DNA of 44,926 bases from the NCBI GenBank assembly GCA_900316055.1, contig ONBK01000015.1, forward strand, positions 1 to 44,926, given 5' to 3'. The notes below the pieces were generated by a model. The model worked only from the letters and a program-made list of their open reading frames with translations. It was not told the origin of the DNA and made no database searches. Position 1 is the first letter of the stretch. Each line of letters starts with the position of its first letter. The stretch is from an uncultured Bacteroidales bacterium. GTDB lineage: Bacteria; Bacteroidota; Bacteroidia; Bacteroidales; P3. Positions 16,413 through 24,808 of this stretch are shown piece by piece. The translations under genes and the position numbers were made by a program.

Positions 16413-17453
16413 ATGCAGTTTAAAGATATTGTAGGACAGAGAGATATCATCAATCGGCTCACTGCTGTGATTGACAGCGGACGTGTGAGCCATGCGCAAC
16501 ATATCGTCGGAGACGAGCGCGACGGCAGTCTGCAGCTGGCGTGGGCGTACCTGCAATATCTGTGCTGCGAACACCGGCAGCATTACAATGACGGGGATCT
16601 GCGGGCGGATTCGTGTGGCGAGTGTCCCAACTGCAAAAAGATTAGTCAGCTGATGCATCCCGACCTGCATTTCATCTTCCCCAATCCACCCAACGGTTCC
16701 AACTCTGTCAGCGCGGAGGATTACATGAGGGAGTTTCGTGATTTTATGCTCAGCACACAGGCTTTGGGAACCCTCAACGACTTCAACGAAACCTTGTCGG
16801 GCGACGTGAAGACCTCGATGATTCGCGAGACCGATGCGGCAAATATCGTCAAGGTGCTGAACATGAAGCCCTATGAGGGCGGCTGGCGCATGGTGGTGGT
16901 GTGGAACGCCCACAGGATGAACGCCTCCGCTGCCAACGAACTGCTGAAGACCCTCGAAGAGCCGCTGCCGCAGACCATCATACTGCTAGTCGACAACGAC
17001 GACAAGAGGCTGCTGCCCACCATCGAGAGCAGGGTGCAGACAATCAAGGTGAAGGGAGAGGGTTTGAAGTTTAAGGTGGAAGAGAATGCCGAGTTTGCGG
17101 GGATGCTGGTGGGTTGGCTGAGGATGCTCTTCAAACTGAAGATGAAGGAACTGTCGATGCAGGTGGACAAGATGGCGACGTTGAACCGTGAGCAGCTGAA
17201 GCTTTTCTTGCAATATGCTATGAAGGTGATGCGCGACTGCTTCCTGAATACCGCCGCAGGGATGGAGTGCCATCTAGGGTCGGGCGACGAGAAGTTCGAC
17301 AGCCAGTTCCCCAAAATGATAACGACAAACAATATTGAACTCGTACAGAGCGCCATTGACGATGCCATCTTCGCCATCGAACGCAATGCTTACGCCAAGA
17401 TAGTGATGATGGAGCTTTCGTTCCGTATCAGCAAGGCGCTGAAAAAAAGATAA
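16413..17453 (+). CDS. holB: DNA polymerase III delta' subunit (clamp loader)
   Basis: 346 residues. The N-terminus (FKDIVGQRDIINRLTAVIDSGRVSHAQHI) is the usual start of delta'/DnaX-type AAA+ clamp-loader subunits. The Walker A position reads GDERDGS, without GKT, so it probably cannot hydrolyse ATP, as expected for delta'. A Cys cluster (C51/C52, C68, C71, C74 in SCGECPNCKK) forms the zinc site. The sensor/SRC-like motif lies near LLKTLEEPLPQTIILLV. It works in the replisome to load the beta clamp. It is first in an operon with ricT, gldH and a class A PBP, an arrangement typical of Bacteroidota. The gap to ricT is a repeat tract. Confidence 0.93.
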   Translation: MQFKDIVGQRDIINRLTAVIDSGRVSHAQHIVGDERDGSLQLAWAYLQYLCCEHRQHYNDGDLRADSCGECPNCKKISQLMHPDLHFIFPNPPNGSNSVSAEDYMREFRDFMLSTQALGTLNDFNETLSGDVKTSMIRETDAANIVKVLNMKPYEGGWRMVVVWNAHRMNASAANELLKTLEEPLPQTIILLVDNDDKRLLPTIESRVQTIKVKGEGLKFKVEENAEFAGMLVGWLRMLFKLKMKELSMQVDKMATLNREQLKLFLQYAMKVMRDCFLNTAAGMECHLGSGDEKFDSQFPKMITTNNIELVQSAIDDAIFAIERNAYAKIVMMELSFRISKALKKR

Positions 17454-17458
17454 CTAAT

Positions 17459-17503
17459 CAATGTGTTAATGTGGGAATGCGTTAATGCGTTAGTGAAAAA
17501 TGA
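17459..17503. repeat. AATGTGTTAATG-type tandem tract between holB and ricT
   Basis: Units AATGTGTT, AATGTGGG, AATGCGTT, AATGCGTT lie in tandem. The tract runs up to the first ATG of ricT and may supply it. Relatives occur at 7371-7410, 24505-24539, 25461-25497, 29046-29084 and 42031-42045. Confidence 0.8.
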
Positions 17504-19167
17504 AATTTGAAATGGAAGAAAATAAAAAAGATAAAGAACAGAAGGAATTGAAGCAGAAAGAGCAGGAACCCATCCTCGACAGCGAGGAGACTGTAGCTTC
17601 GGCAGAAGATATAGCGGCATTTATGAACGAACGCCGCAAGGCCCGTGAGGAGAAGAAGAACCGCGTGGAGCGTGAGAATCCCGAAGTGGAGGAATACCAT
17701 GCGGAGGAGAGTCAGTTAGACCCCTATCTTGATCCCGACCCCGATATCCCGTGGGTGAAATACGAAGAGCCTGTGTTTCTGAATCGCGGCTGCCACGGAA
17801 AGCCGGAATGCTATACCCCCATCTGCAGTTGTGAACGTCGGAGTTGTTCCAAGGTGACCTCCACCAACTGGTTGGAGGGTATCCGCCAACCCACCGAGCG
17901 CTCTTTCGACTGTGTGGAGGTGCGATTCAAAAACAACCATAAGGACTTTTATCGTCTGCCCGATGGCTTGGAGGTCGTGGAGGGAGACGTGGTGGCCGTA
18001 GAGGGACAGCCGGGTCACGATGTAGGCATTGTGAGCCTCACCGGTGAGCTCTGCCGCCTGCAAATGCGCAAGCATAAAATCAATCCCGACTCGGAGAATG
18101 TGAAGAAACTCTTCCGTCGCGCCAAGGAACCCGATATCGACCGATGGGCCGAGACCCTCAAGGAGGAGCGTGCAGCCCTGCTGCGTACACGCCAGATTGT
18201 GGCCGAACTGGGACTCGATATGAAGGTGAACGACGTGGAGTTCCAGGGTGACCATTCGAAAGCCATCTTCTACTATACGGCCGATGAGCGTGTGGACTTC
18301 CGCGTACTCATCAAGGTGTTGGCAGAAGAGTTCCATGTGCGCATCGAAATGAAACAGATAGGTGTGCGTCAGGAGGCTGGCAAGGTGGGCGGCATAGGCA
18401 CCTGCGGTCGCGAGCTTTGCTGCTCGACTTGGCTTACCACTTTCAAGAGCGTCACCACCTCGTCGGCCAAGACGCAGCAGATACTGCCCAACCCACAGAA
18501 GTTGGCGGGTCAGTGTGGCAAACTGAAATGCTGCCTCAACTTCGAATACGAAGTTTATGCCGACGCTCTGAAGAAATTCCCACCGGCCAATCAGGCCATT
18601 CGTTTCAAGAAGGGTTTGGCACTCTACAAGAAGACCGATGTGTTCCGTGGCATCATGTGGTACGCCTATGAAGGCGAGAACGAACTCATCGCCGTGAAAG
18701 CCGAGGATGTAAAGGCTATCATCGAGATGAACCGCCATCAGGAATATCCTGAGAGTTTGGAGGAATACCAGGTGGAGCTGATGTCTACCTCTGCCCTTGC
18801 CCAGGAGAGCACCAACGAAGAGGTGGAACGTGAAATCCAGCGTCTGGCCGAAGGCGGCAACGGTGTTGTCGGGGAGGAGAAGAGAGCGGAGAGCGGAGAG
18901 CGGAGAACGGAGAATGGAGAACGGAGAGAGAAGCGCAATGTGAAACCCGACCGAGGCGACGGTGACCGAGGCGAACGTCGCGAACGTGACCGCAAGGCCC
19001 GTGAGGAGCGTCACCAAACCCGACAGATCCGTCAGCAGAAACAGGCGAAAGCCGACGAGCGAGACCGCAAGGGAGGCAATAATGAACAACGTGACCGTAA
19101 GGGTTCGAACGGCTCCCATGAGGAGGGGAAGACCCGTCGCAGTAGCAATCGCGACCGTAGGAGTTAA
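17500..19167 (+). CDS. ricT: PSP1-domain protein, RicT (YaaT)-like
   Basis: 555 residues. The central part is the PSP1/RicT domain with its Cys signatures: an N-terminal Cys-rich stretch (PECYTPICSCERRSCSK), GIGTCGRELCCSTWL and QCGKLKCCLNFEYE. In Bacillus, RicT forms an Fe-S-containing Ric complex that affects RNase Y-dependent mRNA processing; the Bacteroidota role is not established. The N-terminal 60 residues and the last 110 are highly charged and probably disordered. The C-terminal tail includes a repeat-encoded stretch (RAESGERRTENGERRE). An ATG at 17512 (MEENKKDK) is an equally likely start, since the first four codons sit next to an intergenic repeat tract. gldH follows after 13 bases. 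Confidence 0.92.
   Translation: MKFEMEENKKDKEQKELKQKEQEPILDSEETVASAEDIAAFMNERRKAREEKKNRVERENPEVEEYHAEESQLDPYLDPDPDIPWVKYEEPVFLNRGCHGKPECYTPICSCERRSCSKVTSTNWLEGIRQPTERSFDCVEVRFKNNHKDFYRLPDGLEVVEGDVVAVEGQPGHDVGIVSLTGELCRLQMRKHKINPDSENVKKLFRRAKEPDIDRWAETLKEERAALLRTRQIVAELGLDMKVNDVEFQGDHSKAIFYYTADERVDFRVLIKVLAEEFHVRIEMKQIGVRQEAGKVGGIGTCGRELCCSTWLTTFKSVTTSSAKTQQILPNPQKLAGQCGKLKCCLNFEYEVYADALKKFPPANQAIRFKKGLALYKKTDVFRGIMWYAYEGENELIAVKAEDVKAIIEMNRHQEYPESLEEYQVELMSTSALAQESTNEEVEREIQRLAEGGNGVVGEEKRAESGERRTENGERREKRNVKPDRGDGDRGERRERDRKAREERHQTRQIRQQKQAKADERDRKGGNNEQRDRKGSNGSHEEGKTRRSSNRDRRS
18882..18930. repeat. GAGCGGA/GAACGGA tandem tract in ricT
   Basis: Seven degenerate 7-base units (GAGAGCG, GAGAACG, GAGAATG types) encode a charged AESGERRTENGERRE stretch in the disordered tail. 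Confidence 0.85.
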
Positions 19168-19180
19168 AACTTTTTCCAGT

Positions 19181-19696
19181 ATGTCCATCAAGTTCATAAA
19201 ACCCATCAGAAATAGTTTCCTGTTAGCAGTTCTCCTGTTGGCTTCGTGTGACGGCACGGTCTACTATTCCGAATATGCCGATATCAACGAAGGAGGCTGG
19301 AAGGTTTCCGACAGCGCCTGTTTCGATGTGCATGTCGACGACACCACCCATTTCTTCGACCTCCTTGTCGAGGTTCGTAACAATGTGGAATACCCCTATT
19401 CCAATCTGTTCCTTTTTGTCAACACCACCTTCCCGGACGGAAGTGTTTCGTGTGACACCATGGAGCTTCCGTTGGCTGACCCCTCGGGTGTGTGGTTGGG
19501 CAAACATTCCGGTCGCTATGTCGATTCGCGCTACCGCCTTCGTGGACAGCCGGTACGGTTTCCCATGATGGGCAGCTATCATTTCGCTATTGCCCACGGC
19601 ATGCGTGGTGAGAGTGACGGTAAAGATATAGGTGCCGAAGTTGTCAAGGATATCGCACATGTGGGATTTCTTGTTGAATATTCAAAAGCCGAATGA
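19181..19696 (+). CDS. gldH: Gliding motility lipoprotein GldH-like
   Basis: 171 residues with a lipoprotein signal (FLLAVLLLASC, Cys 23). The N-terminal mature sequence CDGTVYYSEYADINEGGWKVSD and the later VRNNVEYPYSNLFLFV match the GldH family. GldH is needed for gliding in Flavobacterium. In non-gliding Bacteroidales it is kept, but its role is unclear. The ricT-gldH-PBP order is characteristic of Bacteroidota. The frame is open further upstream, but the ATG at 19181 is the one followed by the signal peptide. Its TGA overlaps the ATG of the PBP gene (ATGA). Confidence 0.88.
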   Translation: MSIKFIKPIRNSFLLAVLLLASCDGTVYYSEYADINEGGWKVSDSACFDVHVDDTTHFFDLLVEVRNNVEYPYSNLFLFVNTTFPDGSVSCDTMELPLADPSGVWLGKHSGRYVDSRYRLRGQPVRFPMMGSYHFAIAHGMRGESDGKDIGAEVVKDIAHVGFLVEYSKAE

Positions 19697-21963
19697 AAAT
19701 GAGCAAAACTAATCACGACGGAAATCATCGTTTCCCCCGAAACATCCGAATCATGTGGTGGACTTTCGGGGGTTTGTGGGTATTGTTCCTGCTTTTCTTC
19801 ACCTTCTTCTCCATCGGATGGCTGGGGGTGGAGATACCCTCTTTCGAGATGTTGGAGAATCCCAACAGCATCCAGGTGTCGGAGGTGATTTCTGACGATG
19901 GTGAGGTGATTGGCTATATCGGCATTGAGAACCGCTCGGATATTACATACGACCACCTCTCACCCAATCTCATTCACGCTCTTATCGCCACAGAGGATGC
20001 CCGATTCTACCACCATTCGGGCATTGATCTTCGTAGCCTCGGGCGTGTCTTTTTTAAGACCTTCCTTGGTCGAAAGGAGTCGTCGGGTGGCGGCAGTACC
20101 GTTACTCAGCAGCTCGCCAAGAATCTTTTCAAGATGCGTGACCTCAACAGGGGTCATGGTCTGGTGGCCACCAAGTTCAGCGAATGGGTTACCGCTGTGA
20201 AGTTGGAACACACCTATTCCAAGCAGGAAATCCTGACCATGTATTTCAACACGGTGGACTTCGGAAGCAATGCCTTCGGCATCAAGACAGCCGCCAAGAC
20301 CTTCTTCGGGAAGATTCCCGACTCTCTCGATGTCGACGAGGCAGCCATTCTTGTGGGCCTCCTCAAGGCTCCCACCACCTATAGCCCTGTGTTGCATCCC
20401 GACAGATGCAAGGAGCGCCGCGATGTGGTACTCTCGCAGATGAACCGCTACGGTTACCTCAGCGATGAAGATTTCGAGAAATACAAGGCGAAACCCATTG
20501 ATATGTCGCACTACACGCCACAGAGTCACAACGAAGGTCTGGCACCTTATCTGCGCGAATATGTGCGAAACTACATGAAGGACTGGTGTAAGCATCACCG
20601 CAAGTCCAATGGGGAATACTATGATGTGCATCGTGACGGACTGAGGATATATACCTCTATCGACTCGCGCATGCAGCGTTATGCCGAGGAGGCTGTCAAA
20701 GAGCATTTCAGCAAGGAGATACAGCCTGCATTCGAGCGCGAGCTGAAGAACCGCAAGGGCGACCCTTTCTGCAACCTTAGCAAAGACCAGGAAAACAGAT
20801 TCCTTGATATGGCTATGCGCAACAGCGACCGCTACCGTTCGCTGAAATCGGAGGGATTGGATGAGAGCGAGATTCGCGCCGACTTCGACAAGAAGGTGAA
20901 GATGAAGGTTTTCTCTTGGAATGGAGCCAAAGACACGGTGATGACCCCCCGCGACTCGTTGCTCTACTGCAAGAAGTTCCTTAACGCAGGCTTGATGTCG
21001 GTGGAACCTGGCACGGGATATGTACGCGCTTATGTGGGTGGCATCAACTACCGCTTCTTCAAGTACGACAACGTTCGTACACACCGTCAGGTGGGCTCTA
21101 CTTTCAAACCCTTCGTCTACACGATGGCCCTCCAGGATTTGGGCATGTATCCTTGCACCGAGGTGCCCAACAGCGAGGTGTGCTTCCAGGTCTACAACCA
21201 GCCCGACTGGTGTCCGAAGAACTCGTCGCATCAGCGCGAAGGACAGATGGTGACGCTGAAATGGGCTTTGGCCAACTCTATCAACTGGGTCTCCGCCTAT
21301 CTTATGAAACAAGGCTCTCCCGAGCAGGTGATTTCCATTGCTCGCAAGATGGGTGTCACCAGCCCCATCGATCCTGTTCCCGCCATCTGTGTGGGAACGC
21401 CCGAGATTACCGTCTACGAGATGGCCGCCGCCATGGCTACCTTCGCCAACAAAGGCGAGTATGTGGAGCCCATCATCGTTACCCGTATCGAAGACAACAA
21501 AGGCCGTGTACTCGAGAGTTTCACTCCCAGTCGCAACGAAGCCCTCAGCGAGGTGACGGCCTACATGATGATTGAACTGATGAAGGGTGTGGTTCATAGC
21601 GGAACGGGTGCCCGACTCAACTATAAGTACCACCTCAACCAGTATTCTACCGCCATTGCCGGCAAGACAGGAACTACGCAGAACAACTCCGACTGTTGGT
21701 TCGTCGGCATCACGCCTAAGTTGGCTACGGCTATATGGACCGGCGGTGAGTTGCGCTCCATCCACTTCCGCAATATGACTTATGGGCAGGGTGCCGCACA
21801 GGCATTGCCCATCTTCGGTCATTATATGGAGAAGATTTACAACGATCCCAAGATAAAGTTCTATCGTGGTGATTTCGAGCGTCCCAGCGTACCCATCGAG
21901 ATGGACTGCTCGAAATTTCAGCAGGAGGTAGAGAACGAATCGTCTTTCGAGTGGGACTTTTAG
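19693..21963 (+). CDS. mrcA: Class A penicillin-binding protein (PBP1A type)
   Basis: 756 residues: short cytoplasmic tail, one membrane anchor (about 20-42), then a GT51 transglycosylase domain with TEDARFYHHSGID (catalytic Glu 101) and GGGSTVTQQLAKNLF. A transpeptidase domain follows with STFK (Ser 469), SIN (529-531) and KTG (658-660). It polymerises and cross-links peptidoglycan in the periplasm. All catalytic motifs are intact and the length is typical. Its start overlaps gldH by four bases; rlmN starts 13 bases downstream, so both are probably on one transcript. Confidence 0.96.
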   Translation: MKMSKTNHDGNHRFPRNIRIMWWTFGGLWVLFLLFFTFFSIGWLGVEIPSFEMLENPNSIQVSEVISDDGEVIGYIGIENRSDITYDHLSPNLIHALIATEDARFYHHSGIDLRSLGRVFFKTFLGRKESSGGGSTVTQQLAKNLFKMRDLNRGHGLVATKFSEWVTAVKLEHTYSKQEILTMYFNTVDFGSNAFGIKTAAKTFFGKIPDSLDVDEAAILVGLLKAPTTYSPVLHPDRCKERRDVVLSQMNRYGYLSDEDFEKYKAKPIDMSHYTPQSHNEGLAPYLREYVRNYMKDWCKHHRKSNGEYYDVHRDGLRIYTSIDSRMQRYAEEAVKEHFSKEIQPAFERELKNRKGDPFCNLSKDQENRFLDMAMRNSDRYRSLKSEGLDESEIRADFDKKVKMKVFSWNGAKDTVMTPRDSLLYCKKFLNAGLMSVEPGTGYVRAYVGGINYRFFKYDNVRTHRQVGSTFKPFVYTMALQDLGMYPCTEVPNSEVCFQVYNQPDWCPKNSSHQREGQMVTLKWALANSINWVSAYLMKQGSPEQVISIARKMGVTSPIDPVPAICVGTPEITVYEMAAAMATFANKGEYVEPIIVTRIEDNKGRVLESFTPSRNEALSEVTAYMMIELMKGVVHSGTGARLNYKYHLNQYSTAIAGKTGTTQNNSDCWFVGITPKLATAIWTGGELRSIHFRNMTYGQGAAQALPIFGHYMEKIYNDPKIKFYRGDFERPSVPIEMDCSKFQQEVENESSFEWDF

Positions 21964-21976
21964 TCAGTTTGGTGTT

Positions 21977-22999
21977 ATGAGTGAAGAGTTGAGAGTTAAC
22001 CTTCTCGGGATGACGTTATCGCAGCTGCAGGAACTCTGTGCTGAAGAGGGATTTCCTCGTTTTGCGGCCAAACAGCTCTGCGACTGGCTCTACAAGAAGC
22101 GCGTCGACAGCATCGATGCGATGACCAACCTGTCGAAGGTTCAACGTGCACGGCTCAACGAGATAGCCTATATCGGCCGTGAGTATCCTGTACGCTGTCA
22201 GGTCTCCAAGGACGGCACAAAAAAGTATCTGTTTCGTGTGTTGGATAGTCATTTTATAGAGGCTGTCTATATCCCTGAAGACGACAGGGCCACCCTCTGC
22301 GTCTCTTGTCAGGTGGGCTGCAAGATGGGTTGTCGTTTCTGTGTCACCGGACAACAGGGTTTCCATGGGAATCTCTCTGCCGGAGACATTCTCAACCAAC
22401 TTTTCTCCATCCCCGAATTCGAGAACCTCACCAACGTGGTTTTCATGGGCATGGGTGAGCCGATGGATAACCTCGATGCAGTCCTCGCTGCCACCCAGGT
22501 GCTTACCTCCGAGTGGGGACTCGGATGGAGCCCCAAGCGCATCACTGTCAGCACGGTAGGAATTATTCCAGGTCTGAAGCGTTTTCTTGATGAGAGTCAG
22601 TGCCACCTTGCGGTAAGTCTTCACAATCCCCTGCCGCAGGAGCGTCTGGCTATGATGCCGGTACAAAAAGCATTCCCCCTCAATGAGGTGCTGGCATTAT
22701 TGCGGAAATACAACTGGAGTGGACAACGCCGTCTATCGTTTGAATATACCATGTTCTGTGGCGAGAACGACGACCTCTCCCATGCACAGAAGTTGGTGGA
22801 GGCATTAAAGGGTCTCGACTGCCGAGTGAATCTGATACGATTCCACGAGTCTCCTGAAGCTCCCTTCAAGACCTCGATGCCTACGACCATCAAGACTTTT
22901 CAGGATTATCTCAACAGAAACGGCGTCATTTGCACCCTCCGCGCTTCGCGCGGGCAGGATATTGATGCTGCTTGCGGACTCCTCGCTGGAAGAGAATAA
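21977..22999 (+). CDS. rlmN: Dual-specificity 23S rRNA/tRNA adenine-C2 methyltransferase RlmN
   Basis: 340 residues. The radical SAM motif CxxxCxxC is present as C115-KMG-C119-RF-C122. The conserved C-terminal Cys, needed for the methyl-Cys mechanism, is in RGQDIDAACG. It methylates A2503 of 23S rRNA and A37 of some tRNAs. Residues 2-8 (SEELRVN) come from a GAAGAGTTGAGAGTTAAC repeat unit and precede the family start (LLGMTLSQLQEL), so the extension seems repeat-derived. The 3' end overlaps the convergent S26/VanZ gene by 74 bases, and that overlap includes the codons for the essential Cys. Confidence 0.96.
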   Translation: MSEELRVNLLGMTLSQLQELCAEEGFPRFAAKQLCDWLYKKRVDSIDAMTNLSKVQRARLNEIAYIGREYPVRCQVSKDGTKKYLFRVLDSHFIEAVYIPEDDRATLCVSCQVGCKMGCRFCVTGQQGFHGNLSAGDILNQLFSIPEFENLTNVVFMGMGEPMDNLDAVLAATQVLTSEWGLGWSPKRITVSTVGIIPGLKRFLDESQCHLAVSLHNPLPQERLAMMPVQKAFPLNEVLALLRKYNWSGQRRLSFEYTMFCGENDDLSHAQKLVEALKGLDCRVNLIRFHESPEAPFKTSMPTTIKTFQDYLNRNGVICTLRASRGQDIDAACGLLAGRE

Positions 23000-23663
23000 T
23001 CATTGCAAAACCGAGAGTGACACCAAGGAAGTTGGCTATCATGTCGTTGATGTCGAATCCGCGATAGGGAAGCAACGCTTGTATGCTCTCCGTCAGTACC
23101 CCAACACCCACGGATGTTAGCCATACTAACCATTTCTTCAAGGAAGGATTGTAGATGAACAGTGAGCACGGAATAAATACCGAAGCGTGCAGCAGATGGT
23201 CTAGTCGCAGCCCTAGCATGAAGTTGTCTAACGGGACACCTCCCAGCGGTGCCCACATTAGTATGCCCAGAGCGACAAAGTACCACGGACGCAGTTGTTT
23301 CCTTCCCTTAGGTCCCAGCCAGCGTACCGCTAAATGCTTCAACTTGTTTTTCTTTTCCACGGAGACTAACTTCGCTATAATATCTGACCTTCCTGCATCT
23401 TCACAGGAAACGCAATTGTCGCCACGCATCGTGTAATGGTCACCATCGACAGCCACAATGCGGTGCAGCAAATGTTGTCCTTGATACCGGAACAGTACAA
23501 TGTTTCCAACCTGTGGTGTGGAGACAATGGGAGCCAAAGTCAGCAGGTCTCCTGGACATAGCGTAGGCTGCATGCTGGTGCCCACTAAAGGTATCTTTAC
23601 CTGCCCACTGGCTGATAGTTGTTCTTCCACCAGAGCGAAGTATGTCTCGTTGTCTATGGTCAT
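22926..23663 (-). CDS. S26 signal-peptidase-like / VanZ-like fusion protein
   Basis: 245 residues. The N-terminal half resembles a S24/S26 peptidase domain: VGTSMQPTLCPGD (Ser 30), a hydrophobic strand, LLHRIVAVDGD (His 67) and MRGDN (Asp 83). This is a Ser/His pattern as in SEC11-type signal peptidases, with no Lys at the usual place. The N-terminal half shows no N-terminal membrane anchor. The C-terminal half (about 125-225) has four hydrophobic helices and the VanZ family pattern: LDHLLHA, then E192..Q195, R201, D204, D207 and N211 in TESIQALLPYRGFDINDMIANFLG. The start overlaps the HPr-kinase-like gene by 4 bases. The last 15-20 residues are coded antisense to rlmN. In this company the peptidase may cut a modified peptide or leader; this is inference. 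Confidence 0.8.
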   Translation of the reverse strand: MTIDNETYFALVEEQLSASGQVKIPLVGTSMQPTLCPGDLLTLAPIVSTPQVGNIVLFRYQGQHLLHRIVAVDGDHYTMRGDNCVSCEDAGRSDIIAKLVSVEKKNKLKHLAVRWLGPKGRKQLRPWYFVALGILMWAPLGGVPLDNFMLGLRLDHLLHASVFIPCSLFIYNPSLKKWLVWLTSVGVGVLTESIQALLPYRGFDINDMIANFLGVTLGFAMIILFQRGVRKQHQYPARAKRGGCK

Positions 23664-24505
23664 CCTATGAGGGTTTTATGGCTCATCTGCGCTGCGTCGG
23701 TATTAGGCAGACACCCCATGCGATACACTGGCACGCGCTCTATCACGTGGGAAATGAAACTCACCAGGAGATCCATGCAATGCTCCTCTTTTGCTAACGA
23801 CGGTGGACAGGAGGGCTGTAGGGCTGCGAAACTTTCCACTACACTCAGACGGCGTATGGTGTTTTCCTTGCGTTGTTCGAGGCGCAGCAGCCCAGCGATA
23901 GGATAGTTCTCCTGAAGAAAACAGTCGGTTTTACCACTCCACGGCGACCCATAGACACGCACCTCGTCGTCAACGATACTTACGATGGGACTGTCGTCGT
24001 TGAGCAGGTGGGTGTTCCCAATATTTTCCAACCATAAACGCGTGTGGGTGCTCTTGCCTGTGCCGCTTTCGCCCAGACACATCACAGCGCTATTGTTGCA
24101 CACTACCACCGACGAGTGTACCGGCACGGTCCCCAGTCTCACGCCCATCATGGCGTAGGCTGTCCACAATACGAAGCGAAGTGAATCCGGATTTCCGTGC
24201 AAATCGATGTCCACACCTTCGCCTTCGCGGTAGCGCAAGACTCCGTGGCGGTCGAAGGTGTAATAATAGGTCCCTTTGGCATCTACGCCGAAGCGACAAA
24301 TTTGTTGTCCGTCGAGGATGTTGAATTCATGTAGCCAACGGCAGTCGGGCATCGCCACCGTTTGGTCGAGGCGCACCGTCATATCACACTGACAAGGGTT
24401 GGTTGCAAAGACCTTCATGCCGGGAATGCTCATTGCTACCCCTACAGTGTCGCCACCGCAGAGATGTAGCCCATGGCCCCCGATAGATAATGTTACTTCT
24501 GCCAT
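23660..24505 (-). CDS. HPr kinase-like (HprK-type) P-loop protein
   Basis: 281 residues. The C-terminal half has HprK features: PVHSSVVV, Walker A GESGTGKST (145-153), and acidic NDDSP (169-173) in place of HprK's 'ADD' strand. GSPWSGK near 187-193 follows. The N-terminal half is a separate beta-rich domain. There is no HPr or PTS context, and such HprK-like proteins commonly pair with PqqD-like proteins in peptide-modification loci (HprK-like lasso-peptide kinases are one known case). It lies between a PqqD-like gene and the S26/VanZ fusion, overlapping the latter by 4 bases. The substrate is unknown. Confidence 0.82.
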   Translation of the reverse strand: MAEVTLSIGGHGLHLCGGDTVGVAMSIPGMKVFATNPCQCDMTVRLDQTVAMPDCRWLHEFNILDGQQICRFGVDAKGTYYYTFDRHGVLRYREGEGVDIDLHGNPDSLRFVLWTAYAMMGVRLGTVPVHSSVVVCNNSAVMCLGESGTGKSTHTRLWLENIGNTHLLNDDSPIVSIVDDEVRVYGSPWSGKTDCFLQENYPIAGLLRLEQRKENTIRRLSVVESFAALQPSCPPSLAKEEHCMDLLVSFISHVIERVPVYRMGCLPNTDAAQMSHKTLIG

Positions 24506-24539
24506 TAACTCATTCTCGTATTAACACACTAACGCATTC
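24505..24539. repeat. AACGCATT/ATTAACAC tract covering the pqqD-like stop
   Basis: Units of the AATGTGTTAATG class (minus sense) form the last codons (NALVC) and stop of the PqqD-like gene and the short gap to the HPr-kinase-like gene. Confidence 0.7.
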
Positions 24540-24787
24540 TTTTTCATCTCGGACACCCAAGCTTCCGCATCTTTGCGGGCATCGGTTTCATTGACTTCGT
24601 ATTCTTCTGTGAGCAGGCGCACTATGTCGTCTACCTCGAACTCGCGTCCTGCCAATGCGTTGTACAGCAGCAGGGCGCTCTCGTTCAGTGCCACCACGCG
24701 CGTCATGTCGCTTCCGGAAGCATCCTGCATGATGACGATATTTTCGCCTGCTACCGTGCGTACTTTCATTTTGTCGTTGATTCTCAT
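24521..24787 (-). CDS. PqqD-like peptide chaperone (RiPP recognition element fold)
   Basis: 88 residues, the usual PqqD size. The family pattern is visible: VRTVAGENIVIMQ (two beta strands), VVALNESALLLYNAL (helix 1), then FEVDDIVRLLTEEYEVNETDARKDAEAWVSEMKKNALV (helices 2-3). PqqD-like domains bind leader peptides and present them to modifying enzymes. It is the first gene of a three-gene set with an HPr-kinase-like protein and an S26/VanZ fusion. No radical SAM enzyme, cyclase or precursor peptide is seen beside it. The C-terminal NALVC is encoded by a dispersed repeat tract, so the natural end may be slightly shorter. Confidence 0.85.
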   Translation of the reverse strand: MRINDKMKVRTVAGENIVIMQDASGSDMTRVVALNESALLLYNALAGREFEVDDIVRLLTEEYEVNETDARKDAEAWVSEMKKNALVC

Positions 24788-24808
24788 TTAGAGTTTAAGA
24801 GTTTAAAG

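Noticed and set aside
24788..24808. Search for a precursor peptide next to the PqqD-like gene
   Set aside because: The gap to the HAD gene is only 21 bases, and no other short frame with a leader-like sequence is visible within the module.
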